Source: an uncultured Lachnospiraceae bacterium (GTDB taxonomy: Bacteria > Bacillota_A > Clostridia > Lachnospirales > Lachnospiraceae). From it: DNA of 6,351 nucleotides. The notes under the pieces were generated by a model, which did not search any database, was not told the DNA's origin, and worked only from the letters and a program-made list of their open reading frames with translations. The position numbers and the translations under genes were made by a program. Of the stretch, positions 1 through 6,111 are shown piece after piece; the first letter of the stretch is position 1, and every line of letters starts with the position of its first letter. The stretch is taken from NCBI GenBank assembly GCA_902787595.1, contig CADAHD010000138.1, forward strand, positions 1 to 6,351, written 5' to 3'.

Positions 1-858
1 AGATGCCCTGTAGATATAATCATCAACAGCCGCTTTGGTCTCTGCGGTAGCAAGTGAAGCAGCCAGCTTATGTTCGGGAGCCAGTACCATGAATGTAGCT
101 CCGTAAAGCGTATCAGGTCTGGTGGTATATACCGTGATCTTTTCATCGCGTCCGTCTATAGCAAAGTCTACCTCTGCGCCGTAAGAACGTCCGATCCACT
201 CGGTCTGCATCTTCTTAACCTTTTCAGGCCAGTCAAGCTTATCCAGGTCATCAAGCAGTCTGTCTGCATAAGCGGTTATCTTAAGCATCCACTGCTTTAA
301 GTTCTTCTTGGTAACTTCGGTATGGCAGCGCTCGCACTTGCCATCCACTACTTCTTCGTTAGCCAGACCGGTCTTACAGGAAGGACACCAGTTGATAGGC
401 ATCTCCTTCTCATAAGCAAGGCCTTTCTTGAACATCTGAACAAAGATCCACTGGGTCCACTTATAAAAGTCGGGATCGGTGGTATTTACTTCCATATCCC
501 AGTCGTATATTGCTGCTATCTGGCCGATCTGCCTCTTGATATTTGCCACATTTGAAGCGGTGGATACACGGGGGTGCACACCGTTCTTTATAGCGTAGTT
601 CTCGGCAGGCAGACCGAAGGCATCCCAGCCCATGGGATGTATAAGATAATAGCCGTTAAGCAGCTTGTATCTGCTCCATACATCAGAGATAACATAGCCT
701 CTCCAGTGTCCTACATGCAGGCCCGATCCCGAAGGATAAGGGAACATATCCAGACAGTAATACTTAGGCTTCTTCCCGTCATTAACATTAATGGGATGTT
801 CTTCCCACTGCTTTCTCCATTTTTCCTCGATCTCACGATGATTGTACGAAACAGCCAT
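1..858 (-). CDS. leuS: Leucyl-tRNA synthetase, N-terminal 286 residues (3' end outside window)
   Basis: This cytosolic class I aminoacyl-tRNA synthetase joins leucine to tRNA-Leu using ATP. The reading frame stays open from the ATG at 858 to base 1, giving 286 residues, about a third of the usual length of roughly 800. Visible landmarks, in order: the HIGH-type ATP motif HVGH at residues 48-51, preceded by YPSGSGL; the [13 protein letters not shown] segment (77-89); a zinc-ribbon-like insertion with C158, C161, C176 and C179; the WIGRS segment (221-225); and the start of the CP1 editing domain with TTRPDTLYG (245-253), where mischarged tRNA is hydrolysed. The KMSKS motif lies beyond the window. 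The start is supported by AAAAGAGG at 869-876, ten bases upstream of the ATG. The gene has its own promoter in the 128-bp spacer, so it is probably a separate unit from the EAL gene before it. Identification is secure. Confidence 0.97.
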   Translation of the reverse strand, partial: MAVSYNHREIEEKWRKQWEEHPINVNDGKKPKYYCLDMFPYPSGSGLHVGHWRGYVISDVWSRYKLLNGYYLIHPMGWDAFGLPAENYAIKNGVHPRVSTASNVANIKRQIGQIAAIYDWDMEVNTTDPDFYKWTQWIFVQMFKKGLAYEKEMPINWCPSCKTGLANEEVVDGKCERCHTEVTKKNLKQWMLKITAYADRLLDDLDKLDWPEKVKKMQTEWIGRSYGAEVDFAIDGRDEKITVYTTRPDTLYGATFMVLAPEHKLAASLATAETKAAVDDYIYRAS

Positions 859-907
859 TTTATGTAAACCTCTTTTCTGATAATAATGTACTAAAAAGCA
901 CTCAGAC

Positions 908-937
908 ATTATATCTGATTATACTCGCGCTTGTCAA
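908..937 (-). promoter_or_regulatory. Sigma-A type promoter for leuS
   Basis: On the minus strand a perfect TTGACA (plus 932-937) is followed by an 18-bp spacer and a perfect TATAAT (plus 908-913). Transcription should start near base 901, giving a leader of only about 40 bases before the leuS ATG. A second TATAAT-like hexamer lies 10 bp further upstream (918-923) but has no good -35 partner. The leader is far too short for a T-box riboswitch. The call rests on consensus match and position. Confidence 0.75.
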
Positions 938-986
938 TATAATACAGGTATAGCATCAAGCCCTGCGGACCGGAGGCATATTTTTA

Positions 987-3029
987 TTAATTATACTTCT
1001 TCTCGAAATCTGAAACGGGTATGGGCTTCGAGAAATAAAAGCCCTGGAATATGTCACAGCCAAGAGAATGAAGCAGTTCGAGCTGATGTATGGTCTCAAC
1101 GCCTTCCGCGATGACCTCCATATCAAGATCCCTGGCCATATTGATGATATGGGTCAGGATCACTTCCGCCCTCTTCTCCTGTTCCGTGCGGGCAAGAAAT
1201 GCCCTGTCGATCTTCAATATATTAGCATGAAGATCCTTTAAAAGATTCAAGGATGAATAACCGCTGCCGAAATCATCTATTTCAACCGCAAACCCCGCCT
1301 TCTGCAGTTCGCTGACAATATATATGCAGCGCTCAGGGTCCGCCATCAGCGTAGTTTCCGTGATCTCAAGATTAAGTCTTTGAGGCGCCACATCATACTT
1401 CTTTACAAGCCCCGTCAGGATACTGACCAGATCAAGATGCGCAATATCCTTGGGCGAAATATTAACAGACAGCCTGATATTTTCCATGCCTGTGCCTGAC
1501 CACTCACTCAGTTTGCGGACGGCCTTTTCCCAGATTATCCTGTCCAGCTCATGTATCATATTGGCGCGTTCAAGCACGCTTACGAATTTCTCCGGCAGTA
1601 TCACGCCCTGCTCCGGATGTATCCAGCGCGCCAGCGCCTCAGCCGAAAGGATCCTGCCGTTCCTGTCATTCTGTGACTGAAGGTAGATCTGAAGCTGATC
1701 CGAACGCAGCGCTTCTCCGAAACTGTTCACCACCTCGTTTTCATAAAGCGTATTAAACATGAGCTTATTATCATACTCCGCAAAGCTCACCGGATAATCG
1801 TCCGTAATGGAACGCAGTGCCATATTAGCGCGGTCAGCCATTATCGAGATATCTTCACGCCTGTTTTTAAGCCGGTAAATGCCAAATTGTATATGCAGTT
1901 TATACAGATTATTGCCAAAACTCTCCGACAGCTTCATAGCCCTGCTTCTGTAGGTCTGCCTGTCAAAGTTTCTCTCATCCGTCAATATAACAAAATGATC
2001 TGCCTGAACACGTCCGAATACATCGCCTTCCCCGGCCAGTTCCCGGCACATGAGCGCCATGTTGCGCAATACATTATTGCCTTTCTCAATGCCAAAAAGC
2101 TGGTTGACCAGTTTAAACTCCTTGACATTAACACGTATCAGTATATGCGGTGCCAGGTCATGAGCAGACAGATGTTCAAGAGCTTTTTCCTTAAAGCCGT
2201 CCCAATTATAGACGCCTGTGAGTTTGTCCCTTCGAGTGACATAAACCGCATCTTCGCTTTCATCATTTGAAGGCGTGATATCCCTGAAGGAAAAATAGCT
2301 GCCCAAAGGCGACGAATCGGCTTTCTTTACATCAAAGTGCTGCACTTCGATCACATGCTCTCTGTCGGCGTATTGATAATACTGCAGCCATAAGCGTCCT
2401 GCGCGCTCCTGATAGTTCATCTCAAGCCAGCCGTCCAGAAAAGCCTTCATCTCATCCAGATCATTATGTATATGAAAGATGCGAAACGCCGATTTATTAA
2501 CATATATGCAGCTGCCTTCACTGTCGTAGCATACTATTCCGGTATCGCTGCGCCTGCCGGCAGCTTCCAATATCTGCAGTGCCGCATCCCTGCCTGCAGT
2601 CCTGCTCTCATAAGCATCAAATTCATCTCTGAGCTCTGCGCGGACAGGCGGTGCCGGCATATCATTATCAAGTATCTTGACAAATTCTATGCAGCAGGTC
2701 CTGGGAGACTGTCCCGCTACAGCCATCAAAACAGGTATGGATACTATGCGGTAAGCCTTGCCGTCAAGACTCTCTGTTTTTTCCTGTATCCTTCCTGAAA
2801 TAGCCGCCTGATAACTCGAGCAGCTGTAGCAGCGCTCATCTCTTCCCCAAACGGAAAAACAGCGGTCAGCATGCCCATTTTCATGGGCACTGCCATCCGC
2901 TGTATCCTTACCCCCAATATACAGGACCCTGCATTCACCCGGATCCACAAGACGCACTATATCATATAGCGGTCCTGTGGCCCGCATCAGTTCACATAAC
3001 TGATCTTTTGTGAATACAGGTGCATTCAA
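987..3029 (-). CDS. Sensor protein with degenerate GGDEF and intact EAL domain; predicted c-di-GMP phosphodiesterase
   Basis: The 680-residue product probably hydrolyses cyclic di-GMP. Residues 15-125 form a PAS-like sensory region with a Cys cluster C57-x9-C67-x2-C70. Residues about 150-255 look like a PAS domain. A GGDEF domain spans about 265-420 and an EAL domain about 430-680. The GGDEF signature reads QADHF (342-346), the metal-binding DxD position is NVK (301-303) and the inhibitory-site Arg is absent, so cyclase activity is not expected. The EAL domain keeps the expected catalytic and metal ligands: EALAR (464-468), N523, E555, D585-D586, K606, E642 and Q662. No membrane segment or signal peptide is evident, so it should be cytosolic. 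The start is TTG at 3029, eight bases after the EF-G paralogue stop; the alternative is ATG at 2987 (M15). TTG is preferred because the residues before M15 read as continuous, protein-like sequence. No clear terminator follows the stop. Confidence 0.93.
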   Translation of the reverse strand: MNAPVFTKDQLCELMRATGPLYDIVRLVDPGECRVLYIGGKDTADGSAHENGHADRCFSVWGRDERCYSCSSYQAAISGRIQEKTESLDGKAYRIVSIPVLMAVAGQSPRTCCIEFVKILDNDMPAPPVRAELRDEFDAYESRTAGRDAALQILEAAGRRSDTGIVCYDSEGSCIYVNKSAFRIFHIHNDLDEMKAFLDGWLEMNYQERAGRLWLQYYQYADREHVIEVQHFDVKKADSSPLGSYFSFRDITPSNDESEDAVYVTRRDKLTGVYNWDGFKEKALEHLSAHDLAPHILIRVNVKEFKLVNQLFGIEKGNNVLRNMALMCRELAGEGDVFGRVQADHFVILTDERNFDRQTYRSRAMKLSESFGNNLYKLHIQFGIYRLKNRREDISIMADRANMALRSITDDYPVSFAEYDNKLMFNTLYENEVVNSFGEALRSDQLQIYLQSQNDRNGRILSAEALARWIHPEQGVILPEKFVSVLERANMIHELDRIIWEKAVRKLSEWSGTGMENIRLSVNISPKDIAHLDLVSILTGLVKKYDVAPQRLNLEITETTLMADPERCIYIVSELQKAGFAVEIDDFGSGYSSLNLLKDLHANILKIDRAFLARTEQEKRAEVILTHIINMARDLDMEVIAEGVETIHQLELLHSLGCDIFQGFYFSKPIPVSDFEKKYN

Positions 3030-3037
3030 TTCAATAC

Positions 3038-5131
3038 TTATTCTTCCTTGTTGTTTTCCGCTACGGCTTCTGCTCTTGCTGCTACTTCCTTCTCCTGTAC
3101 ATCCGAAGGAGCCTGCTCGTAACGTACAAATTCATAACTGTAATCGCCGCGTCCGCCGGTCATGGAGCGGAGGTCTGTATTATAGCCAAACAGGCAGGAC
3201 ATAGGTATCTCTGCTTCAACTACAGTCTTGCCGGCGCCAATAGGATTCATACCCAGCACACGGCCGCGGCGTTTGTTAAGATCGCCCATGATATCGCCGG
3301 TGAAGTTATCGGGCACGGTAACCTTAAGGCTTGCGATAGGCTCAAGAAGAACAGGGCCTGCTTCCATAAATCCTTTCTTGAAAGCCTGGATAGCCGCAGT
3401 CTTAAATGCCATTTCCGATGAGTCTACAGGGTGATAGGAACCATCATAAAGGATAGCCTTAACGCCCACAACGGGATATGCCGCAAGAGGTCCCTTGATA
3501 ACGGATTCCTGCATACCTTTTTCAACAGCCGGGAAGTAGTTCTTGGGAACAGCGCCGCCCACAACTTCCTGCTCGAATACATAAGGAGTCTCCAGATCTC
3601 CGCTGGGCTCGAAACGCATCTTGACATGACCGTACTGGCCGTGTCCGCCGGACTGTTTTTTATACTTATATTCCACATCGGATTTCTTCTTGATAGTCTC
3701 CTTATAAGCGATCTTAGGCTTAACCAGTTCTATCTCAACCTTGTATTCGTCCTTAAGACGGGATGCGATAACATCCAGATGCTGATCTCCCATGCCGTAA
3801 AGCAGGCTCTGGCGGTTTTCACCGTCATTAACCACTTTGAGAGTAAGATCCTCATGGCCCATCTTCTGCAGAGCCTGGGAGAGCTTATCGATATCGCCCT
3901 TATTAACGGCCTTGTATCTCATATAAGTATAAGGCTTGCTGAGTTCGGTCTTGCCGTATTCAATGGTATTAGCCTTTGTGGAAAGGGTGTTTCCGGTGCG
4001 CGCTGCGGTAAGCTTTGCCAGTGCGCCGATATCACCCGCGTGAAGCTCCTTAACTTCAGAAGCCTTTCCGCCGGTAAGAATATAAAGTTTGGAAACCTTT
4101 TCTTCAATATCCTTATCCTTGTTATAGATCATATCGTCAGGCTTAAATACGCCGCTCATAACCTTGATCAGTGAATACTTGCCGATAAACGGATCCACGA
4201 TGGTCTTCCAGATATATGCGCTCTTAGGCTTGGAGAAATCGTAATCAGCCTGGAATATCTCATTATTCTTAAGTGAGATGCCGGCTACCTTCTTATCAAG
4301 AGGCGAAGGCATGAGCTTAACAATATCATCCATCAGCGCATAAGTACCCTGGCAGAGAATATTTGATCCCATGGAAATGGGGAAGATATCGCAGGTATTA
4401 ACGGATTTACGAAGAGCTGCACGTATCTCGTCTTCGGAGAAAGTCTCGCCGTTAAAATAACGGTCCATCATATCTTCACTGGTCTCTGCAACAGCTTCCA
4501 TAAGTGAATCATGATAGGTTGCCAGATAATCCTTGCTGTAATCGGGCATTTCCATATCAACCACTTCCTTGCCCTGCCACTTCTGGGCTTTCTGGCTGAT
4601 AACATTTACATAGCCCACGAATTTTTCATTTTCACGGATAGGGAAATGAAGGGGAGCTATCTGCTTGCCGTATTTTTCGGTAAGGGAATCAACAACATTC
4701 TTAAAGGATGCATTATCAACATCCATATCGGTAACATAGAACATTCTGGGCAGCTTGTTCTTTTCGCACAGATCCCAGGCGCGCTCCGTACCTACTTCCA
4801 CTCCGGCCTTGCCGGATACTACTATGATGGCTGCATCTGCGGCAGCAGCAGCCTCTTCAGCTTCGCCTACAAAGTCAAACATGCCGGGTGCATCAAGGAT
4901 ATTGATCTTTGCACCTTCCCATTCCATGGGGATCACGGATGTGGAGATAGAAATAAGACGCTTCTGCTCCTCCTTGCCGTAATCGGAAATGGTATTCTTA
5001 TCTTCGGCCTTTCCCATACGGGAAGTAAGCCCTGCAAGATATGCCATCGATTCAGCCAGAGCAGTCTTTCCGGCCCCGCTGTGCCCTAAAAGTACCACGT
5101 TCCTGATCTTGTCTGTTGTGTAGACGTTCAT
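3038..5131 (-). CDS. Elongation factor G paralogue (EF-G2-like), with atypical GTPase motifs
   Basis: This is a 697-residue translational GTPase-family protein with the full five-domain length of EF-G. G1 is GHSGAGKT (16-23). Other G motifs depart from canonical EF-G: RGITI reads RLISI (58-62), so the switch I Thr is S61; DTPGHVDF reads DAPGMFDF (80-87), so the catalytic His is M84; NKMD reads TDMD (134-137). Domain II follows at about 300-390 and domain III at about 400-475. Domain IV starts near 480 and has the conserved GGHGQYGHV (495-503) and the tip loop HPVDSSEMAFK (567-577). Domain V ends near 675 and is followed by an Ala/Glu-rich tail. It should act on the ribosome, but it is unlikely to be the housekeeping FusA, which normally sits with the rpsL/rpsG/tuf genes. 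GGAGG at 5141-5145 is nine bases before the ATG. The EAL gene follows after eight bases. Family assignment is strong; the specific role (starvation, rescue or other) is unknown. Confidence 0.93.
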   Translation of the reverse strand: MNVYTTDKIRNVVLLGHSGAGKTALAESMAYLAGLTSRMGKAEDKNTISDYGKEEQKRLISISTSVIPMEWEGAKINILDAPGMFDFVGEAEEAAAAADAAIIVVSGKAGVEVGTERAWDLCEKNKLPRMFYVTDMDVDNASFKNVVDSLTEKYGKQIAPLHFPIRENEKFVGYVNVISQKAQKWQGKEVVDMEMPDYSKDYLATYHDSLMEAVAETSEDMMDRYFNGETFSEDEIRAALRKSVNTCDIFPISMGSNILCQGTYALMDDIVKLMPSPLDKKVAGISLKNNEIFQADYDFSKPKSAYIWKTIVDPFIGKYSLIKVMSGVFKPDDMIYNKDKDIEEKVSKLYILTGGKASEVKELHAGDIGALAKLTAARTGNTLSTKANTIEYGKTELSKPYTYMRYKAVNKGDIDKLSQALQKMGHEDLTLKVVNDGENRQSLLYGMGDQHLDVIASRLKDEYKVEIELVKPKIAYKETIKKKSDVEYKYKKQSGGHGQYGHVKMRFEPSGDLETPYVFEQEVVGGAVPKNYFPAVEKGMQESVIKGPLAAYPVVGVKAILYDGSYHPVDSSEMAFKTAAIQAFKKGFMEAGPVLLEPIASLKVTVPDNFTGDIMGDLNKRRGRVLGMNPIGAGKTVVEAEIPMSCLFGYNTDLRSMTGGRGDYSYEFVRYEQAPSDVQEKEVAARAEAVAENNKEE
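3043..3049 (-). promoter_or_regulatory. Ribosome binding site for the EAL gene, inside the end of the EF-G paralogue gene
   Basis: AAGGAAG on the minus strand lies within the last codons of the upstream gene and 13 bases before the TTG at 3029. That spacing is long, so initiation may depend on ribosomes that have just finished the upstream gene. A rare ATT codon at 3035 is in frame and better spaced. The nearby ATG at 3025 is out of frame, and the TTG at 3034 meets a stop after one further codon. Confidence 0.45.
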
Positions 5132-5197
5132 AAAGCGTAACCTCCGATTTTATAATTTTGGCGGTCACTTTTTGTGAATTTTTACCAAATCACATAG

Positions 5198-5240
5198 ATA
5201 AAAAGAACCGCACTTTCTGATATTTTACCAAAAAGTGCGG
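5198..5240 (-). terminator. Rho-independent terminator after the phosphoribosyltransferase-like gene
   Basis: On the minus strand the arms CCGCACTTT (5240-5232) and AAAGTGCGG (5216-5208) form a perfect 9-bp stem with a 15-base loop, followed at once by the T-rich tract TTCTTTTTAT (5207-5198). It starts 35 bases after the stop of the gene ending at 5276. No T-run follows on the plus strand, so it works only in the direction of the genes. It separates this gene from the EF-G paralogue. Confidence 0.88.
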
Positions 5241-5275
5241 CTTAAAGCAAGCTAAAATTGTATTTTAAGGCGATT

Positions 5276-5914
5276 TTATATTGTGGAATATCCGAAACCG
5301 TTACATATAGCGTCTACCGCCGTGCCTGCCTTGCACATAGGGCAATCCTCCGCGCTGAAGCTTGCGTAATCAGGCAGATCGCTGAGTGAATAAAGCGAAC
5401 GTATCTCGATGCCGTCAATTGCCGGTGCTACAGAATAGATAGCTGCTATACCCACTACGCTTCCCTTATAAAACTGAAGCGTTCCAAGCGCGCTCTTTAA
5501 AGTGCCGCCGGTGGTAGCCGCATCTATCAGCACCAGAACCTTCTTGCCCTTTACCATGTGAACGATATTCTCGCGGAACATCATCTGGCCGCTTGTATTG
5601 TATTCGGGGCTGGTAATGTACATGGTCTTATGAGCATTGGCAGAAAGGATCCCCGCTTTGGTAAGTTTATTGGCAAGATAACTGCCTACCACTTCCATGC
5701 CGTTTAAGCAGAGTATGGTGTCGATGATATCAGAAGCAAGATAAAGCTCCGCCAGCTCTTCGCCTGTAGCCCTTGCCTCACGCTGTCTGGCCTTCATGTC
5801 GCTCAGATCCATGTAATAATTTACGTGGCTGTTGGGCGTGATAAAGTGCCCGGGCACATAACGTAATACCACATCTTTGTTCTTTGCGTAATCGATCTTT
5901 TTATAATCCTGCAT
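5276..5914 (-). CDS. Type I phosphoribosyltransferase-like protein (orotate PRTase-like)
   Basis: The 212-residue product resembles cytosolic type I phosphoribosyltransferases, which transfer ribose-5-phosphate between PRPP and a base. The PRPP-loop segment is VLVLIDAATTGGT (126-138). In the usual signature two adjacent acidic residues precede the loop; here the first is I130 and only D131 remains. Earlier segments fit the fold: SHVNYYMDL (29-37) and ILCLNGMEVVGSYLA (67-81), where the helix after the first strand would lie. The C-terminus carries CPMCKAG (191-197) and ends in GFGYSTI; the Cys pair is not part of canonical PyrE enzymes and could be structural or metal-binding. No pyrimidine genes are adjacent, so a role in UMP synthesis is unproven, and salvage or a regulatory role is possible. 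The ATG at 5914 follows AAGGGGG (5921-5927) by six bases; another ATG four bases upstream is out of frame. It appears monocistronic, with its own candidate promoter and terminator. Confidence 0.85.
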   Translation of the reverse strand: MQDYKKIDYAKNKDVVLRYVPGHFITPNSHVNYYMDLSDMKARQREARATGEELAELYLASDIIDTILCLNGMEVVGSYLANKLTKAGILSANAHKTMYITSPEYNTSGQMMFRENIVHMVKGKKVLVLIDAATTGGTLKSALGTLQFYKGSVVGIAAIYSVAPAIDGIEIRSLYSLSDLPDYASFSAEDCPMCKAGTAVDAICNGFGYSTI

Positions 5915-5947
5915 ACATAACCCCCTTTATGTATAATATTTGCATTT

Positions 5948-5976
5948 AGTTTACCATAATTAATTGGAAATATCCA
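5948..5976 (-). promoter_or_regulatory. Candidate promoter of the phosphoribosyltransferase-like gene
   Basis: On the minus strand TGGATA (5976-5971; four of six matches to TTGACA) is followed by a 17-bp spacer and TAAACT (5953-5948; four of six), with a TG one base before the -10 as in extended -10 promoters. The stretch upstream of the -35 (about 5977-6000) is almost pure A/T, like an UP element. The predicted start near 5941 gives a leader of about 27 bases that includes the AAGGGGG site. Both hexamers are imperfect, so this is tentative. Confidence 0.4.
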
Positions 5977-6021
5977 TATTTTTTTATATTTGTGAATATA
6001 TTACCGGACATTTTTAATCGA

Positions 6022-6059
6022 GCCGCTTAACTTATAGAAAACATATTCCTTACAGCGGC
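6022..6059. repeat. Imperfect inverted repeat in the spacer upstream of the phosphoribosyltransferase-like gene
   Basis: GCCGCT (6022-6027) and AGCGGC (6054-6059) are perfect inverted copies. TAA and TTA inside them extend the stem with one bulged base. The loop is over 20 bases and AT-rich. No T-run follows on either strand, so it is not a standard terminator. It lies between the PBP terminator and the candidate promoter, so it could be an operator, or part of read-through RNA, or chance. Confidence 0.35.
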
Positions 6060-6069
6060 CCTGTTCATT

Positions 6070-6111
6070 AAAAAAGGGACCATGCCGGCGCCTCAGTCGC
6101 CTGCATGATCC
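6070..6111 (-). terminator. Strong Rho-independent terminator overlapping the 3' end of the PBP gene
   Basis: On the minus strand GGATCATGC (6111-6103) pairs with GCATGGTCC (6085-6077), nine pairs including one G-U. Inside, after an A/G mismatch, GGCG pairs with CGCC around a seven-base loop. The sequence then continues with C and six T (6076-6070). The ascending arm is coding sequence, and the TGA stop at 6095-6093 sits in the apical loop. Confidence 0.9.

Noticed and set aside
944..975. Possible terminator after the EAL gene around the CCGGTCCG segment on the minus strand
   Set aside because: Only a three- to four-pair stem can be drawn and no T-run follows, so read-through into leuS cannot be excluded but no terminator is called.
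1887..2798. Plus-strand open frames opposite the EAL gene (1887-2270 and 2466-2798)
   Set aside because: They are shadows of the GGDEF/EAL frame with no family resemblance.
3431..4174. Long plus-strand open frame of 247 codons opposite the EF-G paralogue gene, and another of 192 codons at 4511-5089
   Set aside because: Both lie wholly antisense to a well-supported gene, show no recognisable domain and have compositions expected of reverse-frame translations.
3038..5131. Tet(M)-type ribosomal protection resistance protein as identity of the EF-G paralogue
   Set aside because: The domain IV signature and length fit EF-G/EF-G2, and ribosomal protection proteins normally keep canonical G motifs (DTPGH, NKxD), unlike this one; no mobile context is seen.
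5149..5178. TTCACA, 18-bp spacer and TATAAA as a promoter for the EF-G paralogue
   Set aside because: The implied transcription start would fall within the GGAGG ribosome binding site, which would leave the message without a usable Shine-Dalgarno.
5207..5215. AAGTGCGGT on the minus strand, identical to the Haemophilus-type DNA uptake core, with a near-copy in inverted orientation
   Set aside because: It forms the arm of an ordinary terminator, occurs once as an exact copy in the window, and the genes look clostridial, not Pasteurellaceae. Treated as coincidence.
5166..5240. Terminator/antiterminator switch between the phosphoribosyltransferase-like gene and the EF-G paralogue
   Set aside because: The alternative pairing arm (5174-5166) is transcribed after the terminator and its T-tract, so it could not form in time to prevent termination.
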